Shown: positions 38,515 through 48,133 of the stretch, in pieces | Numbering within the stretch: position 1 is the first letter of the stretch | Layout of the letters: every line of letters begins with the position of its first letter | From: Caldichromatium japonicum | Lineage (GTDB): Bacteria; Pseudomonadota; Gammaproteobacteria; Chromatiales; Chromatiaceae | NCBI RefSeq assembly: GCF_011290485.1 | Contig: NZ_CP048029.1 | Span: forward strand, 2,924,501-2,988,500 | Length of the DNA stretch: 64,000 nucleotides | Direction of reading: 5' to 3' | The notes under the pieces: generated by a model | Databases searched by the model: none | The model's input: the letters and a program-made list of their open reading frames with translations, nothing else | Told to the model about the DNA's origin: nothing | Made by a program: the position numbers and the translations under genes

Positions 38515-39723
38515 TCAACCGCCCGCATGCGCCCGATAGCGCTCGGCGATGAGGAGTGCCAACTCGCGCGCCAGTCTGTGTTTGTCCATCAGCGGCAACT
38601 CCTTGCGCCCACCGCGCCAGAGCACGGTCAGTGCATTCTCGGCGCGCTCGAATCCCCCGACGAGTCCCCCGACCTGATTGGCCGCGATGAGATCAACCCC
38701 CTTGCGTTCGAGCTTGTCGCGGGCATAGTCCTCGAGATGATCGGTCTCGGCGGCGAAACCGACGGTGAAGGGCGCAGGGCGCCTGGCCGCGACCTCGGCG
38801 AGGATGTCTGGGTTGCGCACAAGCTCGACGGTCAATGCCTCGGTCTCCTTTTTGATCTTGGTCGGCGCAGGAGCCGCAGGCCGGTAATCGGTGACCGCAG
38901 CGGTCGCAACAAAGAGATCGCACTCGGCGACCCGCGCCATCACCGCCTTATACATCTCCAAGGCGGTCTCAATCTGGACATGCTTGGTCACACAAGGCAG
39001 GGGTAAGAGGGTGGGGCCAGCAATGAGGGTCACCATCGCCCCGAGCTCTTCTAATGCCTCGGCCAGGGCAAACCCCATGCGACCCGAGCTGCGGTTGCCG
39101 ATGAAGCGCACGGGGTCCAAGGGCTCGCGCGTGGGCCCCGCGGTGACCAGTGCCCGCACGCCGGCAAGCAGACCAGGCAAGACAGTGCAGATCTCCTCGA
39201 CGATCTCTGCAGGCTCCAGCATCCGCCCGGGCCCTTGCTCGCCGCAGGCCTGATCGCCCTCGGCAGGCCCAAGGATCCTGACCCCACGCCCGCGCAGGGT
39301 GGCAATATTCTGCTGGGTGGCGGGGTGATACCACATCGCCTGGTTCATGGCCGGCGCAAGATACAAGGGTGACCGACTGGCCAGGGCCACGGTCGTCAAT
39401 AGGTCATTGGCCAGCCCCACTGACAGACGGCCGATGATGTCTGCGGTCGCCGGTGCGATCAGGAGTCGGTCTGCCCAGCGTGCAAGCTCGATATGATCCA
39501 TCCCGACCTCGGCAAGCGGGTCCAAGAGCTCGACGCGCACCGGATGGCCCGAGAGCGCTTGAAAGGTCAGGGGCGTGACGAATGCCGCCGCCGCTTTGGT
39601 CATGATCACCCGCACATCGGCGTCGCGTTCCTTAAGCCTGCGCACCAGATCGACGGATTTATAGGCCGCGATGCTGCCGCCGATACCCAAGAGGATCTTG
39701 AGCCCATATGGGGATTGGGCCAT
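38515..39723 (-). CDS. coaBC: Bifunctional phosphopantothenoylcysteine decarboxylase / phosphopantothenate--cysteine ligase
   Basis: The 402-residue fusion enzyme catalyses two successive CoA steps. The N-terminal flavoprotein domain (about 1-190) begins ILLGIGGSIAAYKSVDLVRRL and has the PAMNQAMW substrate-recognition clamp and GEQGPGRM with the active Cys region. The C-terminal CoaB domain has VTAGPTREPLDPVRFIGNRSSGRMG, ATAAVTDYRP and the FAAETDHL segment. With panBCD this gives most of the route to CoA. It is convergent neither with argB nor with radC; radC is divergent. Confidence 0.96.
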   Translation of the reverse strand: MAQSPYGLKILLGIGGSIAAYKSVDLVRRLKERDADVRVIMTKAAAAFVTPLTFQALSGHPVRVELLDPLAEVGMDHIELARWADRLLIAPATADIIGRLSVGLANDLLTTVALASRSPLYLAPAMNQAMWYHPATQQNIATLRGRGVRILGPAEGDQACGEQGPGRMLEPAEIVEEICTVLPGLLAGVRALVTAGPTREPLDPVRFIGNRSSGRMGFALAEALEELGAMVTLIAGPTLLPLPCVTKHVQIETALEMYKAVMARVAECDLFVATAAVTDYRPAAPAPTKIKKETEALTVELVRNPDILAEVAARRPAPFTVGFAAETDHLEDYARDKLERKGVDLIAANQVGGLVGGFERAENALTVLWRGGRKELPLMDKHRLARELALLIAERYRAHAGG

Positions 39724-39875
39724 AACGCCTCGCTGATAGTCTGTCTTTATCCTGTCCAGAGGTTAGCATGCCGCGGTCACGCTCTCGACCTGCACGCCCT
39801 CGAGGGATGGACGACCGGGTACAAAAGCGGCTCTAATCGCGGACGGTTTGACCGTCTCACAGAAGGACCGCGGCG

Positions 39876-40550
39876 ATGTCGATCCGCGACTGGCCAGAGG
39901 GTGAGCGCCCGCGCGAAAAGCTGATGCGGCTCGGGGCCGGGGCCCTGTCAGACGCCGAGCTCTTGGCCATCTTTCTGCGCACCGGAGTGCGCGGTAGAAA
40001 CGCCGTCGAGCTGGCGCGCGATCTCCTTGCCGAGTTTGAGGGCTTCAGCCAACTCCTGACCGCCGATCCCAAGCGTCTGTGCGCCGCCAAGGGGCTTGGG
40101 ATGGCCAAATATACCCAGCTCCAGGCCGCCTTGGAATTGAGCCGCAGGTATCTCTTGACGGCTTTAAGCGAGCGCGATGTCCTCACCAATCCCGATGCTA
40201 CGCGCGATTATCTGAAACTTAGGCTTTATGGCAGCCCACACGAGGTCTTTGCTTGTTTGTTTCTCGACAACCGCCACCGTGTGATCCGCTATGAGGAGCT
40301 CTTTCGCGGGACCATCGATGGGGCCAGCGTCCATCCGCGCGAGGTAGTGCGTCGGGTGATCGAGACCAATGCCGCGGCGGTGATCCTTGCCCACAATCAT
40401 CCCTCCGGTATGGCCGAACCCAGCGAGGCGGATCTGGCCATCACCCGCAGGCTCAAAGAGGCACTCGCACTGATCGATGTCCGCGTTCTGGATCACATCA
40501 TCGTCGGCGATGGGCGGGGGACCTCGTTTGCCGAGCGGGGATTGCTGTAA
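39876..40550 (+). CDS. radC: RadC family protein (JAB/MPN domain)
   Basis: The 224-residue protein has an N-terminal helix-hairpin-helix region ([22 protein letters not shown]) and a C-terminal JAB domain with the metal motif [17 protein letters not shown]. It starts [20 protein letters not shown], as usual. Despite the name its biochemical role is not firmly established. It stands divergent to coaBC, with about 150 bp between them, and convergent to hflD. Confidence 0.93.
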   Translation: MSIRDWPEGERPREKLMRLGAGALSDAELLAIFLRTGVRGRNAVELARDLLAEFEGFSQLLTADPKRLCAAKGLGMAKYTQLQAALELSRRYLLTALSERDVLTNPDATRDYLKLRLYGSPHEVFACLFLDNRHRVIRYEELFRGTIDGASVHPREVVRRVIETNAAAVILAHNHPSGMAEPSEADLAITRRLKEALALIDVRVLDHIIVGDGRGTSFAERGLL

Positions 40551-40601
40551 AAACACCTGCCCCACCCGCCTGGGCACATCGGTTGACGCAGGGCGGGTCG
40601 C

Positions 40602-41225
40602 TCAATCCTTGCTGGTGGCTGTGCTGTCGAGATAGTGCAATACCGCTTTGTGGATCGCCCGCCCCTTGAAGATAAACTGCCAGCGAGCGCCGCCAAGCTG
40701 ACGCCACAAACGGGCAGCCCGCACCGCGGCCAACAAGAGGGCGCGGATGCGGTCTTGATTGCGCGGGTCGCGCAGATGTTGGGGATCGCCGTGGACCAGG
40801 ATGCGCGGTTCGAGCCGGCTGAGGGTCTGGGTATAAAGCCTGGCAAGCTGGCCGATCAGTTCGGGATCGAGCAGATCTCTTCCCTGGGGGTCGATAGCTA
40901 AGATGCCTTCGCGGATGATCTGTTGCAAGTCCTGACGCGCGTCGAGCTTGCGTTCGAGCTTGACGACCTGTACCACATAGCGGGCGAGCTCCAGATCAAA
41001 CCGTCCGGTCAGATGGGCGACGAGCAGGCGCGCCCCGGGTACAACAGCCCCCCCCTCGCCAAACACCGCATCGACATCCGGCGCTTCGATCTGAAACAGG
41101 CTATACAGACAGGGCCGCATCAGCTCGGGATCAGCAGTGCCCTCGCGCGCACAGGCAATGACGCCTTGGATGGCTTGATAGAGACCCGCGAGCGCAATGG
41201 CCCGCTCATAATCGGTATGCGGCAT
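40602..41225 (-). CDS. hflD: High-frequency lysogenization protein HflD homologue
   Basis: The 207-residue all-helical protein matches HflD, with an N-terminal ERAIALAGLYQAIQGVIACAREG and LYSLFQIEAPDVDAVFGE, a central RYVVQVVKLERKL and C-terminal RALLLAAVRAARLWRQLGG. HflD is normally encoded directly after mnmA. Here IS copy 4 separates the two, and hflD now starts 49 bp from the IS end. Its cellular role is unclear beyond effects on phage lysogeny and membrane association in E. coli. Confidence 0.88.
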   Translation of the reverse strand: MPHTDYERAIALAGLYQAIQGVIACAREGTADPELMRPCLYSLFQIEAPDVDAVFGEGGAVVPGARLLVAHLTGRFDLELARYVVQVVKLERKLDARQDLQQIIREGILAIDPQGRDLLDPELIGQLARLYTQTLSRLEPRILVHGDPQHLRDPRNQDRIRALLLAAVRAARLWRQLGGARWQFIFKGRAIHKAVLHYLDSTATSKD

Positions 41226-41274
41226 GGCTCTCGATCGCTCTTAAAGATGCAAGATGCATTGACTCGTTATGTTA

Positions 41275-42215
41275 TTGATCCGAAACCAATGAACTTGTAT
41301 TACGCGGCATCATGGAGCTTGGGATGCTGGAAGTAGCGCATGATGCGTTGGGGGGAATTGAGAAGGCGGCGCAGGTGGCTGACGGTCGCCTTCTTCAGAT
41401 CGCCCTTGGCGCGGGAGGGCGCCTGCGCGGTGATGGTGGCCTTGAGCATCTCGTTGGGGTTCAGTGCTGGGCTGTAGGGGGGGAGGGAGGAGGCCTCGAT
41501 TTGATTGGCGCATGCAGCCAGCCAGGCCTTGACCGGCTTGGTGTGATGCACGCGCAGGTTGTCGAGGATGAGGAAGATCTTCTTGCCCCTGGCGTCCTTG
41601 ACCAGCCGCTTCATGAAGTCGATCAGGATGTCGGCGTTCATCGCCCCCGCGAACGCCTTCCAAGGCACCTTGCCGCGGTTGGTCAGCGTCGAGATCACCG
41701 ACAGGCCTTCGCGACGGTGCGTGATGCGAATCTCGGGCGTCTTGCCCACCTGCGGGCTTTGCTCATAGGCGCGCCGAATCGGTTTCTGGGGCGTCAATCC
41801 CCAGCGCACCATGTACTTGCCCTCCCCCTGCGGCCTGAGCTCGATGCCAAAACAGCCGAGGATCAACTGCCGCACCGCCTGCCGGCTCCACAGCGCAAAC
41901 GGCAGCTTCAGCTGATCCGGTGTCCCGTCGCACATGAGCTTGCGTATCTGGGCGTCCTGCTCCGCCAACAGCGCCCGCTTCTCACCCACCTTGCACCCAC
42001 CCCGCTTGCCCTTGGGCCCCTTCGCGCCCATAGCCTTTGCAGATGTCGAACACCCCTGCGCCCAACAATCCCCTCTGCGCGCCTATCGCTTCATACCTCC
42101 AGCCACGCCGCCGCTCTTCGCGCGCCGCAAACGACAGCAATCTCATGTCTCGTCTTTCCATGCCCACGACATCTGGACAGCTCACTCAATTTCAAAAGCA
42201 TGTGTTTCTTATCAA
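41275..42215 (-). mobile_element. IS630-type element, copy 4 (deletion derivative, inverted, 941 bp)
   Basis: It is flanked by TA at 41273-41274 and 42216-42217, with the same terminal repeats and 132-bp deletion as the others. It is nearly identical to copy 3 but inverted. The left flank TA follows the TGA stop of mnmA directly. Confidence 0.92.
41300..42031 (-). pseudogene. IS630-type transposase, internally deleted (copy 4)
   Basis: The 243-residue frame matches that of copy 3 except for one residue (KGPKGKRGG). It lacks the first catalytic Asp segment, and the HTH part is out of frame. Confidence 0.85.
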
Positions 42216-42217
42216 TA

Positions 42218-43321
42218 TCAGTCTAACCGCAACCCGCGCTCAATGATCGCCCCACCGAGACAGCGCGTCCCCTGATAGAACACGATCGACTGACCTGGGG
42301 TCACCGCCCGCTGGGGTCGAGCAAAGCGCACCTGGCAGATCGAGGCATCGCAGGCGATCAGCTCACAAGGCTGCAACGGCTGGCGATGGCGCAGACGGGC
42401 AAGACAGCGCAGTGGTACGGACGGCGGCTGACCGCTGATCCAATGCAGGTTGCTCGCCTCAAGGAGGTGTGACAAGAGCAGGGGATGATCCTGTCCCTGG
42501 ACCACAATCAGGCGGTTATGGACGGGGTCCTTGGCAGCGACATACCAGGGCGCCTCCTGTTGGCCCCGGACCCCGCCGATGCCAAGCCCCTGGCGCTGAC
42601 CAATGGTGTAATGGGCGAGCCCCTGATGTTCGCCAAGCCATATCCCTTCGGGGGTCTCGATCGCCCCGGGCTCGGAGGGCAGATAACGCGCGAGAAACTC
42701 GGCAAATCGCCGCTCGCCGATGAAACAGATACCTGTGCTGTCCTTTTTCGCGGCATTGGGCAGATCAAGCCGTTGGGCAAGCGCCCGCACCTCGGGTTTG
42801 GTGAGGTCCGCCAGTGGAAAACAGGCGTGTGCAAGCTGACCCTGATCGAGGCGGTGCAAAAAATAGGTCTGATCCTTACCCTCATCCCGAGCGCGATGGA
42901 GCTCATAGCCCTCTTCACCCACGACCAGCCGCGCATAATGGCCGGTGGCGATGGCCTGGGCCCCGAGCGCCAAGGCATAGTCCAGGAAGGCGGCGAACTT
43001 GATCTCCGAGTTACAAAGTACATCGGGGTTGGGGGTGCGCAGCGCCCGATATTCGCGCAAAAAATAGGCGAAGACCCTATCCCAGTATTCGGCGGCGAAA
43101 TTGACCGTATGGAGCTCGATCCCCAGCCGCTCGGCAACCGCGCGCGCGTCGGCGAGATCTGCAGCCGCTGCACAATAGCCTGGCCGGTCGTCCTCCTCCC
43201 AGTTCTTCATGAACACAGCCTCGACCCGCTGGCCGGATTCGATGAGCCGATAAGCAGCGATCGCCGAATCGACGCCGCCGGAAAGCCCGACGATGATCTT
43301 ATGTTGGTGAGGTGTCTTCAT
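42218..43321 (-). CDS. mnmA: tRNA-specific 2-thiouridylase MnmA
   Basis: The 367-residue enzyme puts sulfur on U34 of Lys, Glu and Gln tRNAs. It has the ATP-pyrophosphatase P-loop GLSGGVDSAIAAYRL, the catalytic Cys in PNPDVLCNSEIKF, and the second Cys in DSTGICFIGERRF. A C-terminal beta-barrel ends with the WLQ...ALR-like ERGLRLD. The ATG at 43321 gives MKTPHQHKIIVGLSGG; the open frame extends upstream without support. Its partner hflD is separated by IS copy 4, which abuts the stop codon. Sulfur would come through a TusE-type relay. Confidence 0.96.
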   Translation of the reverse strand: MKTPHQHKIIVGLSGGVDSAIAAYRLIESGQRVEAVFMKNWEEDDRPGYCAAAADLADARAVAERLGIELHTVNFAAEYWDRVFAYFLREYRALRTPNPDVLCNSEIKFAAFLDYALALGAQAIATGHYARLVVGEEGYELHRARDEGKDQTYFLHRLDQGQLAHACFPLADLTKPEVRALAQRLDLPNAAKKDSTGICFIGERRFAEFLARYLPSEPGAIETPEGIWLGEHQGLAHYTIGQRQGLGIGGVRGQQEAPWYVAAKDPVHNRLIVVQGQDHPLLLSHLLEASNLHWISGQPPSVPLRCLARLRHRQPLQPCELIACDASICQVRFARPQRAVTPGQSIVFYQGTRCLGGAIIERGLRLD

Positions 43322-43499
43322 GATGACAGGATAGAACGCGAACCTAGAGGGCAAATCCCACCCCATCGCGGACATGGCGGGACAAGACCATCATCTAGCA
43401 TGGGCGTTTCACATACAATGGCCATCTTGCCAGGCTGGACGGACCATACAGACGATAAGGTTTGCGTGTTGATCTGTTTCAGTCAGGAGGTAAGTGAGT

Positions 43500-44063
43500 A
43501 TGAACGCGATCGAGCTGGAGAGGCCAATCCATCGTTTTAGCTGCAAACAGTTTCACCGCCTGACTGAAGTCGGGGCCCTTGCCAAAGGGGAGCGGGTCGA
43601 GCTGATCGACGGAACACCGCAAAAGATGAGCCCGATGGGACCTCAGCAGCGCGGGGCGACCGATTGCCTGGCGATGTGCTTGACGCCACCCGTAGTGGGG
43701 CGCGCCATCCTCAGCGTCCGAGGGCCGCTGGTGTTCGATGAATACACCGAGGCCTATCCCGACCTGCGTGCCGATTCGTATGCCCGATCCCACCCCGGAC
43801 CCCAAAACCTCTTACTCCTGGTCGAGATCATGGATCACAGCCAGCACCTCGATCTCGGGCCCAAGCTTACCCGCTATGCGGACGCGGGGACTGCCCGCTC
43901 TTGGGTCTTGGACCTCAGCAGACACACACTCTACGACCACCGCGATCCGGACCCCGCTGCTAGCTGCTATCGCACGCTTCGGGCGGCGCAGGCTGAGAGC
44001 TTGGCTATCCAGATCGCTGGGGCGGAGATCCAACCGGCGGTCGCAGAGTGCTTCCCCGGCTGA
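43500..44063 (+). CDS. Uma2 family (DUF820) endonuclease-like protein
   Basis: The 187-residue protein has the PD-(D/E)XK-like fold of Uma2 proteins. It opens RFSCKQFHRLTEVGALAKGERVELIDG, with the catalytic block YPDLRADSY...LLLVEIMDHSQHLDLGPKLTRYADAG (Asp, Glu, Lys). AGGAGG lies 9 nt before the ATG at 43500. These proteins are very common in bacteria with many paralogues, and their biological role is unclear. The usual SPDV is changed to YPDL, so activity is uncertain. It overlaps nothing, and the deacetylase follows after 29 bp. Confidence 0.8.
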   Translation: MNAIELERPIHRFSCKQFHRLTEVGALAKGERVELIDGTPQKMSPMGPQQRGATDCLAMCLTPPVVGRAILSVRGPLVFDEYTEAYPDLRADSYARSHPGPQNLLLLVEIMDHSQHLDLGPKLTRYADAGTARSWVLDLSRHTLYDHRDPDPAASCYRTLRAAQAESLAIQIAGAEIQPAVAECFPG

Positions 44064-44092
44064 GCCCCCTCGCCCCAGGGACTAGCGCTCGC

Positions 44093-44845
44093 ATGCAACA
44101 TCCCCGCGTCTCGATCCTGATGTATCACCAGGTCGGCGAGTTTAGGCCGATGAGGAAGCATCGCGCCAATTATTGCGACCATCGGCGTTTCTCCGCGCAG
44201 ATGGAGCTGGTAGCGCGTTTTTATCAGGTGATCGATCTAGAAACGGCGCTCGCCGGGCTTTACGGTCAGCAGCCGCTCCCCCGACGCGCCCTGGTCCTGA
44301 CCTTCGACGATGCCTATGAGAACTTCGCCGAGCATGCCTGGCCGGTCTTGGAGCGCCATCGGCTTCCTGCCATCGTCTATGCGATCAGCGGCTATCTCGG
44401 GCGGCGCGCCGAGTGGTTCGCCAAGGACCCAGGGCGCCCGATCCCTCGCCTCTTGAGCGGCGCGCGTCTGCGCGAGCTCCATGCCGCGGGAATGATGATC
44501 GGCTCGCATACGGTCGATCATTTAAGGCTTGCTGAGCTCTCGCCCAAGCAACAGCGCAAACAGCTTGCAGACAGCCGCGCCGCACTCGAAGACCTGCTCG
44601 GCGCGCCCGTGGTACATCTTTGCTATCCGTTCGGCAGTTTTAACGCGGTGACCCTTGAGCTTGCCCCTGAGTGCGGCTATCAGAGCGCCGTCACCTGTCT
44701 GCGCGGTGCAGCAACACCCCAGGATCACCCCCTGGCCCTGCCGCGCAAGGCGATCTCCTTTGGCGATAGCCTATTGGGCTATGTCTGGAAACTGAGCCTC
44801 AAACATGCCCCCAAACCCGAGCTTACAACCTGGCGCCGCCCCTGA
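44093..44845 (+). CDS. Polysaccharide deacetylase (NodB homology) family protein
   Basis: The 250-residue protein has the CE4/NodB order. SILMYHQVGEF comes first, then the metal-binding LVLTFDDAYENFAEHAWPVLE (catalytic Asp-Asp) and MMIGSHTVDHLRLAELS (metal His pair), with LCYPFGSFNAVTLE. It removes acetyl groups from a polysaccharide or a related substrate, with no signal peptide visible. It overlaps hldE by 41 bp, suggesting co-expression in LPS/envelope glycan synthesis. Confidence 0.88.
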   Translation: MQHPRVSILMYHQVGEFRPMRKHRANYCDHRRFSAQMELVARFYQVIDLETALAGLYGQQPLPRRALVLTFDDAYENFAEHAWPVLERHRLPAIVYAISGYLGRRAEWFAKDPGRPIPRLLSGARLRELHAAGMMIGSHTVDHLRLAELSPKQQRKQLADSRAALEDLLGAPVVHLCYPFGSFNAVTLELAPECGYQSAVTCLRGAATPQDHPLALPRKAISFGDSLLGYVWKLSLKHAPKPELTTWRRP

Positions 44846-46253
44846 GCCCTTCCCCGATTTCAGACAGGCCCGCGTCCTGGTCGTCGGCGACCTCATGCTC
44901 GATCGCTATTGGAGTGGCGAGACCTGTCGCATCTCGCCCGAGGCGCCAGTACCGGTGGTACGGGTAGCATCTGCCGAGGATCGTCCGGGCGGGGCGGCCA
45001 ATGTAGCCCTGAACCTCGCGCGTCTCGGGGCAAGGACAGCGCTTGCCGGCGTCATCGGGACGGATGATGCGGGGGCGGCCTTGGAAGGGCAGCTCCAGGC
45101 CCAGGGGATCGCGCTGGGTCTTGTGCGCCGACCCGGGGTCCCGACCATCACCAAGCTACGGGTGCTGAGCCGCCACCAGCAGCTCATCCGCTTGGATTTT
45201 GAGCAATCGCTCGCCCCCGAGGGCGCAGATCCCCTGCCGGACCTCATCGCCCACCTGCTGACCGAGTATGACCTCTTGGTGCTCTCGGACTACGCCAAGG
45301 GGACGCTTGCCGACCCCAGACCCCTCATTGCCCTGGCCCGCGCCCAGGGCAAGCCCGTCCTGGTCGATCCCAAGGGGCGCGACTTTGCGCGCTATCGCGG
45401 CGCTTTGTTGCTCACCCCCAATCGCGCCGAACTCGAGGCGGTGGTTGGGCCCTGTCCGGACGATGCGAGGCTGCGCGAGCGCGCCGAGGCCCTGCGCCTT
45501 GAGCTCGGTCTGGAGGCGCTCGTTGTCACCCTCGGCGAACGGGGGATGATCTTGGTGCACGCGGGCAAGACCCTGCACCTGCCGACCCGCGCGCGCGAGG
45601 TCTATGACGTCACCGGCGCCGGTGACACGGTGATCGCGGTCTTGGCCGCGTCCTTGGGCGCAGGTGTGGGCCTTGCCGACGCCTGTGCCCTGGCCAATTG
45701 TGCAGCCGGACTGGTGGTCGGCAAGCTGGGCACCGCAAGCCTCAGCGTCCTTGAGCTCGAACGCGCTTACCGCGGGGCCGTTTGGCAACCGATCCTGGAT
45801 CGCGAGTCTTTGCTGGCGGCGGTCGCGGCGGCGCGCGCCGCCGGCGAGCGGATCGTGATGACCAATGGCTGTTTCGACATCCTGCACGATGGACATGTCA
45901 CCTACCTCCAGGCAGCCAAGCGCCTAGGCGACCGGCTGATCGTGGCGGTCAACGACGATGACTCGGTACGTCGGCTCAAGGGCCCAGGCCGACCGGTTAA
46001 CACCCTCGAACAACGCATGGCGGTCCTCGCCGGACTCGCCGCCGTCGATTGGGTCTCTCCATTTAGCGAAGACACCCCGGAGGACCTGATCCTTGCGGTG
46101 CGCCCGGATATCCTGGTCAAGGGCGGCGACTATCGGATCGAAGAGATCGCCGGCGCCGAGTTTGTCATCGCCCAGGGCGGCGAGGTGCGGATCATCGATC
46201 TCGTGCCTGGACGGTCGACGAGCGGGATCATCCGCGCCCTGCGCGATTCCTAA
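44805..46253 (+). CDS. hldE: Bifunctional heptose 7-phosphate kinase / heptose 1-phosphate adenylyltransferase
   Basis: The 482-residue fusion makes ADP-heptose for LPS core. Residues about 20-330 are a PfkB/ribokinase-like kinase (VLVVGDLMLDRYW; ATP-site DVTGAGDTVIAVLAA). Residues about 345-482 are a cytidylyltransferase-like domain with MTNGCFDILHDGHVTYLQAAK (HxGH) and SGIIRALRDS at the end. The partner phosphatase gmhB is at 24.9 kb. The reading frame is intact, and the glgC relic follows after 15 bp. Confidence 0.96.
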   Translation: MPPNPSLQPGAAPEPFPDFRQARVLVVGDLMLDRYWSGETCRISPEAPVPVVRVASAEDRPGGAANVALNLARLGARTALAGVIGTDDAGAALEGQLQAQGIALGLVRRPGVPTITKLRVLSRHQQLIRLDFEQSLAPEGADPLPDLIAHLLTEYDLLVLSDYAKGTLADPRPLIALARAQGKPVLVDPKGRDFARYRGALLLTPNRAELEAVVGPCPDDARLRERAEALRLELGLEALVVTLGERGMILVHAGKTLHLPTRAREVYDVTGAGDTVIAVLAASLGAGVGLADACALANCAAGLVVGKLGTASLSVLELERAYRGAVWQPILDRESLLAAVAAARAAGERIVMTNGCFDILHDGHVTYLQAAKRLGDRLIVAVNDDDSVRRLKGPGRPVNTLEQRMAVLAGLAAVDWVSPFSEDTPEDLILAVRPDILVKGGDYRIEEIAGAEFVIAQGGEVRIIDLVPGRSTSGIIRALRDS

Positions 46254-46268
46254 AGGAGAGACCTTTTC

Positions 46269-47286
46269 ATGCCTTCCAACACCCTCACCCTCATCCTCGC
46301 CTACGACCGCGGTCAGGGGCTCGAGGCCCTGACCCGCGAGCGCACCAAGGCGGCAGTGCCGTTCGGCAGTAAGTATCGGGTCATCGATTTTGTATTGACC
46401 AACTGTCTGCACTCTAGGTTGCGCCAGATCCTGGTGCTGACCCAATATAAGAGCCATTCGCTCCAAAAACACCTGCGCGACGGCTGGTCGATCTTTATTG
46501 ATAAGAAACACATGCTTTTGAAATTGAGTGAGCTGTCCTGATGTTGTGGGCATGGAAAGACGAGACATGAGATTGCTGTCATTTGCGGCGCGCGTCTTGC
46601 TCGACGGCTCCGATCGGGTCCAGGCGCTCTCTGCCCCAGGCGAAGGTGAGGCGCCAGACGAGGGCGAGGTCTGGGAGACTATGGGGGTCTGTGTCTTTGC
46701 CTACGAGCGCGGCAGGGGCAAGGATCGGGATCTCGCGCACGACCTGATCGCCGATCATCTGGGGCTTGGGGTCTTTGCCTATCGCTTCGGCGAGACACGT
46801 GGGCGGGTGACGCCCGATCGCTTCTGGTGCGATCTGGCTTCGATCGATGCCTATTATCAGGCCAATCTGTCGCTGTTGCGCCCCGACCCGCCGCTCGACC
46901 TCTATCAACCGGATTGGATCATCCGCACCTATCAGGGCCAGTGCCCGCCGGCACGCACGGTCCCTGGGCCCCTGAGCGGCACCGAGGGGGTGTTCTTCAA
47001 CTCGATGTTGGCGGCAGGGACGGTGATCAGCGGCGGCGGGGTCAATCATTCGATCCTATATCCCCAGGTCAAGATCGAGGACGGGGCGATCGTCGAGGAC
47101 TCGATCCTGTTCCAGGGGGTACAGATAGGGGCAGGCGCCCATCTTCGCCGCTGTATCATCGAAAAGGGGATCGCCATTGCCCCGGGCGAGCAGATCGGGC
47201 TGGATCTCAAACGCGACCGCGAGCGTTTTCTGGTCTCGCCGGATGGGGTGGTAGTGGTCACGGGGGATTCGATCGGCCCCGAATGA
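46269..47286 (+). pseudogene. glgC: Glucose-1-phosphate adenylyltransferase, interrupted and deleted
   Basis: The N-terminal fragment (MPSNTLTLILAYDRGQGLEALTRERTKAAVPFGSKYRVIDFVLTNCLHS...LRDGWSIF) and the C-terminal part (VCVFAYERG...SIDAYYQANLSLL...GVFFNSMLAAGTVISGGGVNHSIL, then YPQVKIEDGAIVEDSI) are both clear GlgC. They are joined by a 97-bp left-end remnant of the IS630-type element (46498-46594) and lie in different frames. The central stretch of roughly 80-100 residues with the GDHIY active-site region is gone. ADP-glucose synthesis by this gene is impossible, so any glycogen made by GlgA would need another GlgC. Confidence 0.93.
46498..46594 (+). mobile_element. IS630-type element, left-end remnant (97 bp) inside glgC
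   Basis: The sequence is identical to the left end of the full copies apart from two substitutions, starting TTGATAAGAAACACATGC after a TA (46496-46497) and stopping at ...TTTGCGGCGCGCG. The rest of the element and the adjoining glgC DNA have been deleted together. Confidence 0.92.
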
Positions 47287-47976
47287 ATGGCGATCTCCAT
47301 TACCCATCGCCCTGAGTTCGCCCCCGCCGCACTGCGCGATATCTGCGCTCTCTTATTGACCGCCTATGGACCTCAGGGCTGGTGGCCCGCCGAAACGCCC
47401 TTCGAGGTCATGATCGGGGCGATCCTCACCCAAAACACTGCCTGGGCGAACGTCGAACGGGCGATCGAAAACCTCAAGGCCCGGGGCGCACTCGCTGCCG
47501 AGACGATCTTGGGCCTTACGCCCGCTGTACTGGCCGAGCTCATCCGCCCTGCCGGTTATTTCAACGTCAAGGCGCAGCGGCTGCGCGAATTTTGTCTGTT
47601 TTATCAGGCATCCGGTGGCTGGGATGGGCTAGCGGGTCTGCCGACCTCAACGCTGCGCCAGCGGCTGCTTTCGATCAAGGGGATCGGGCCGGAGACGGCG
47701 GATGATATCCTGCTCTATGCCTTTGCCCGCCCCGTCTTTGTGATCGATGCCTATACGCGCCGGATCTTTACGCGCCTGGCCCTGATCCGGGGCGATGAGC
47801 CCTATGAGACCCTGCGCCTGGCCTTTGAATCGGCGCTCGGGCCTGACGTCGGGCTCTATCAGGAGTACCATGCGCTATTGGTCGAGCACGCCAAACAGGT
47901 CTGCGGCGCCCGCCCGCGCTGTTCTGGGTGTGTGCTGAATGGGCAGTGCACTCTACCTGTTTCGGTGTTGACCTAG
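47287..47976 (+). CDS. Endonuclease III-family DNA glycosylase (HhH-GPD)
   Basis: The 229-residue base-excision protein shows MIGAILTQNTAWANVERAIENLK, the helix-hairpin-helix with catalytic Lys LLSIKGIGPETADDILLYAF and the catalytic Asp in VFVIDAYTRRI. A C-terminal [4Fe-4S] cluster loop follows (CGARPRCSGCVLNGQC). It is of the endonuclease III-related group rather than Nth itself (IDAYTRR instead of VDTHV.R). The ATG follows the glgC stop directly. It was probably in the glgC transcription unit. Confidence 0.88.
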   Translation: MAISITHRPEFAPAALRDICALLLTAYGPQGWWPAETPFEVMIGAILTQNTAWANVERAIENLKARGALAAETILGLTPAVLAELIRPAGYFNVKAQRLREFCLFYQASGGWDGLAGLPTSTLRQRLLSIKGIGPETADDILLYAFARPVFVIDAYTRRIFTRLALIRGDEPYETLRLAFESALGPDVGLYQEYHALLVEHAKQVCGARPRCSGCVLNGQCTLPVSVLT

Positions 47977-48133
47977 GGGGCAAGGGCATCTCACCCGTCA
48001 CCCCCTGTCTTTGGGACACCGGCGCTACACCCGTTCGGTCAGTACGGGATGAGGGGGATGAGCGACGGCAGTCCTCTCGTTCGCCTCTGCCTTGCGCCGC
48101 AATGACGACGACATCGACGGTACCAGATAGATC

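Noticed and set aside
42485..43540. 351-codon ORF antisense to mnmA
   Set aside because: It overlaps a certain gene on the other strand, and its sequence is unlike any protein.
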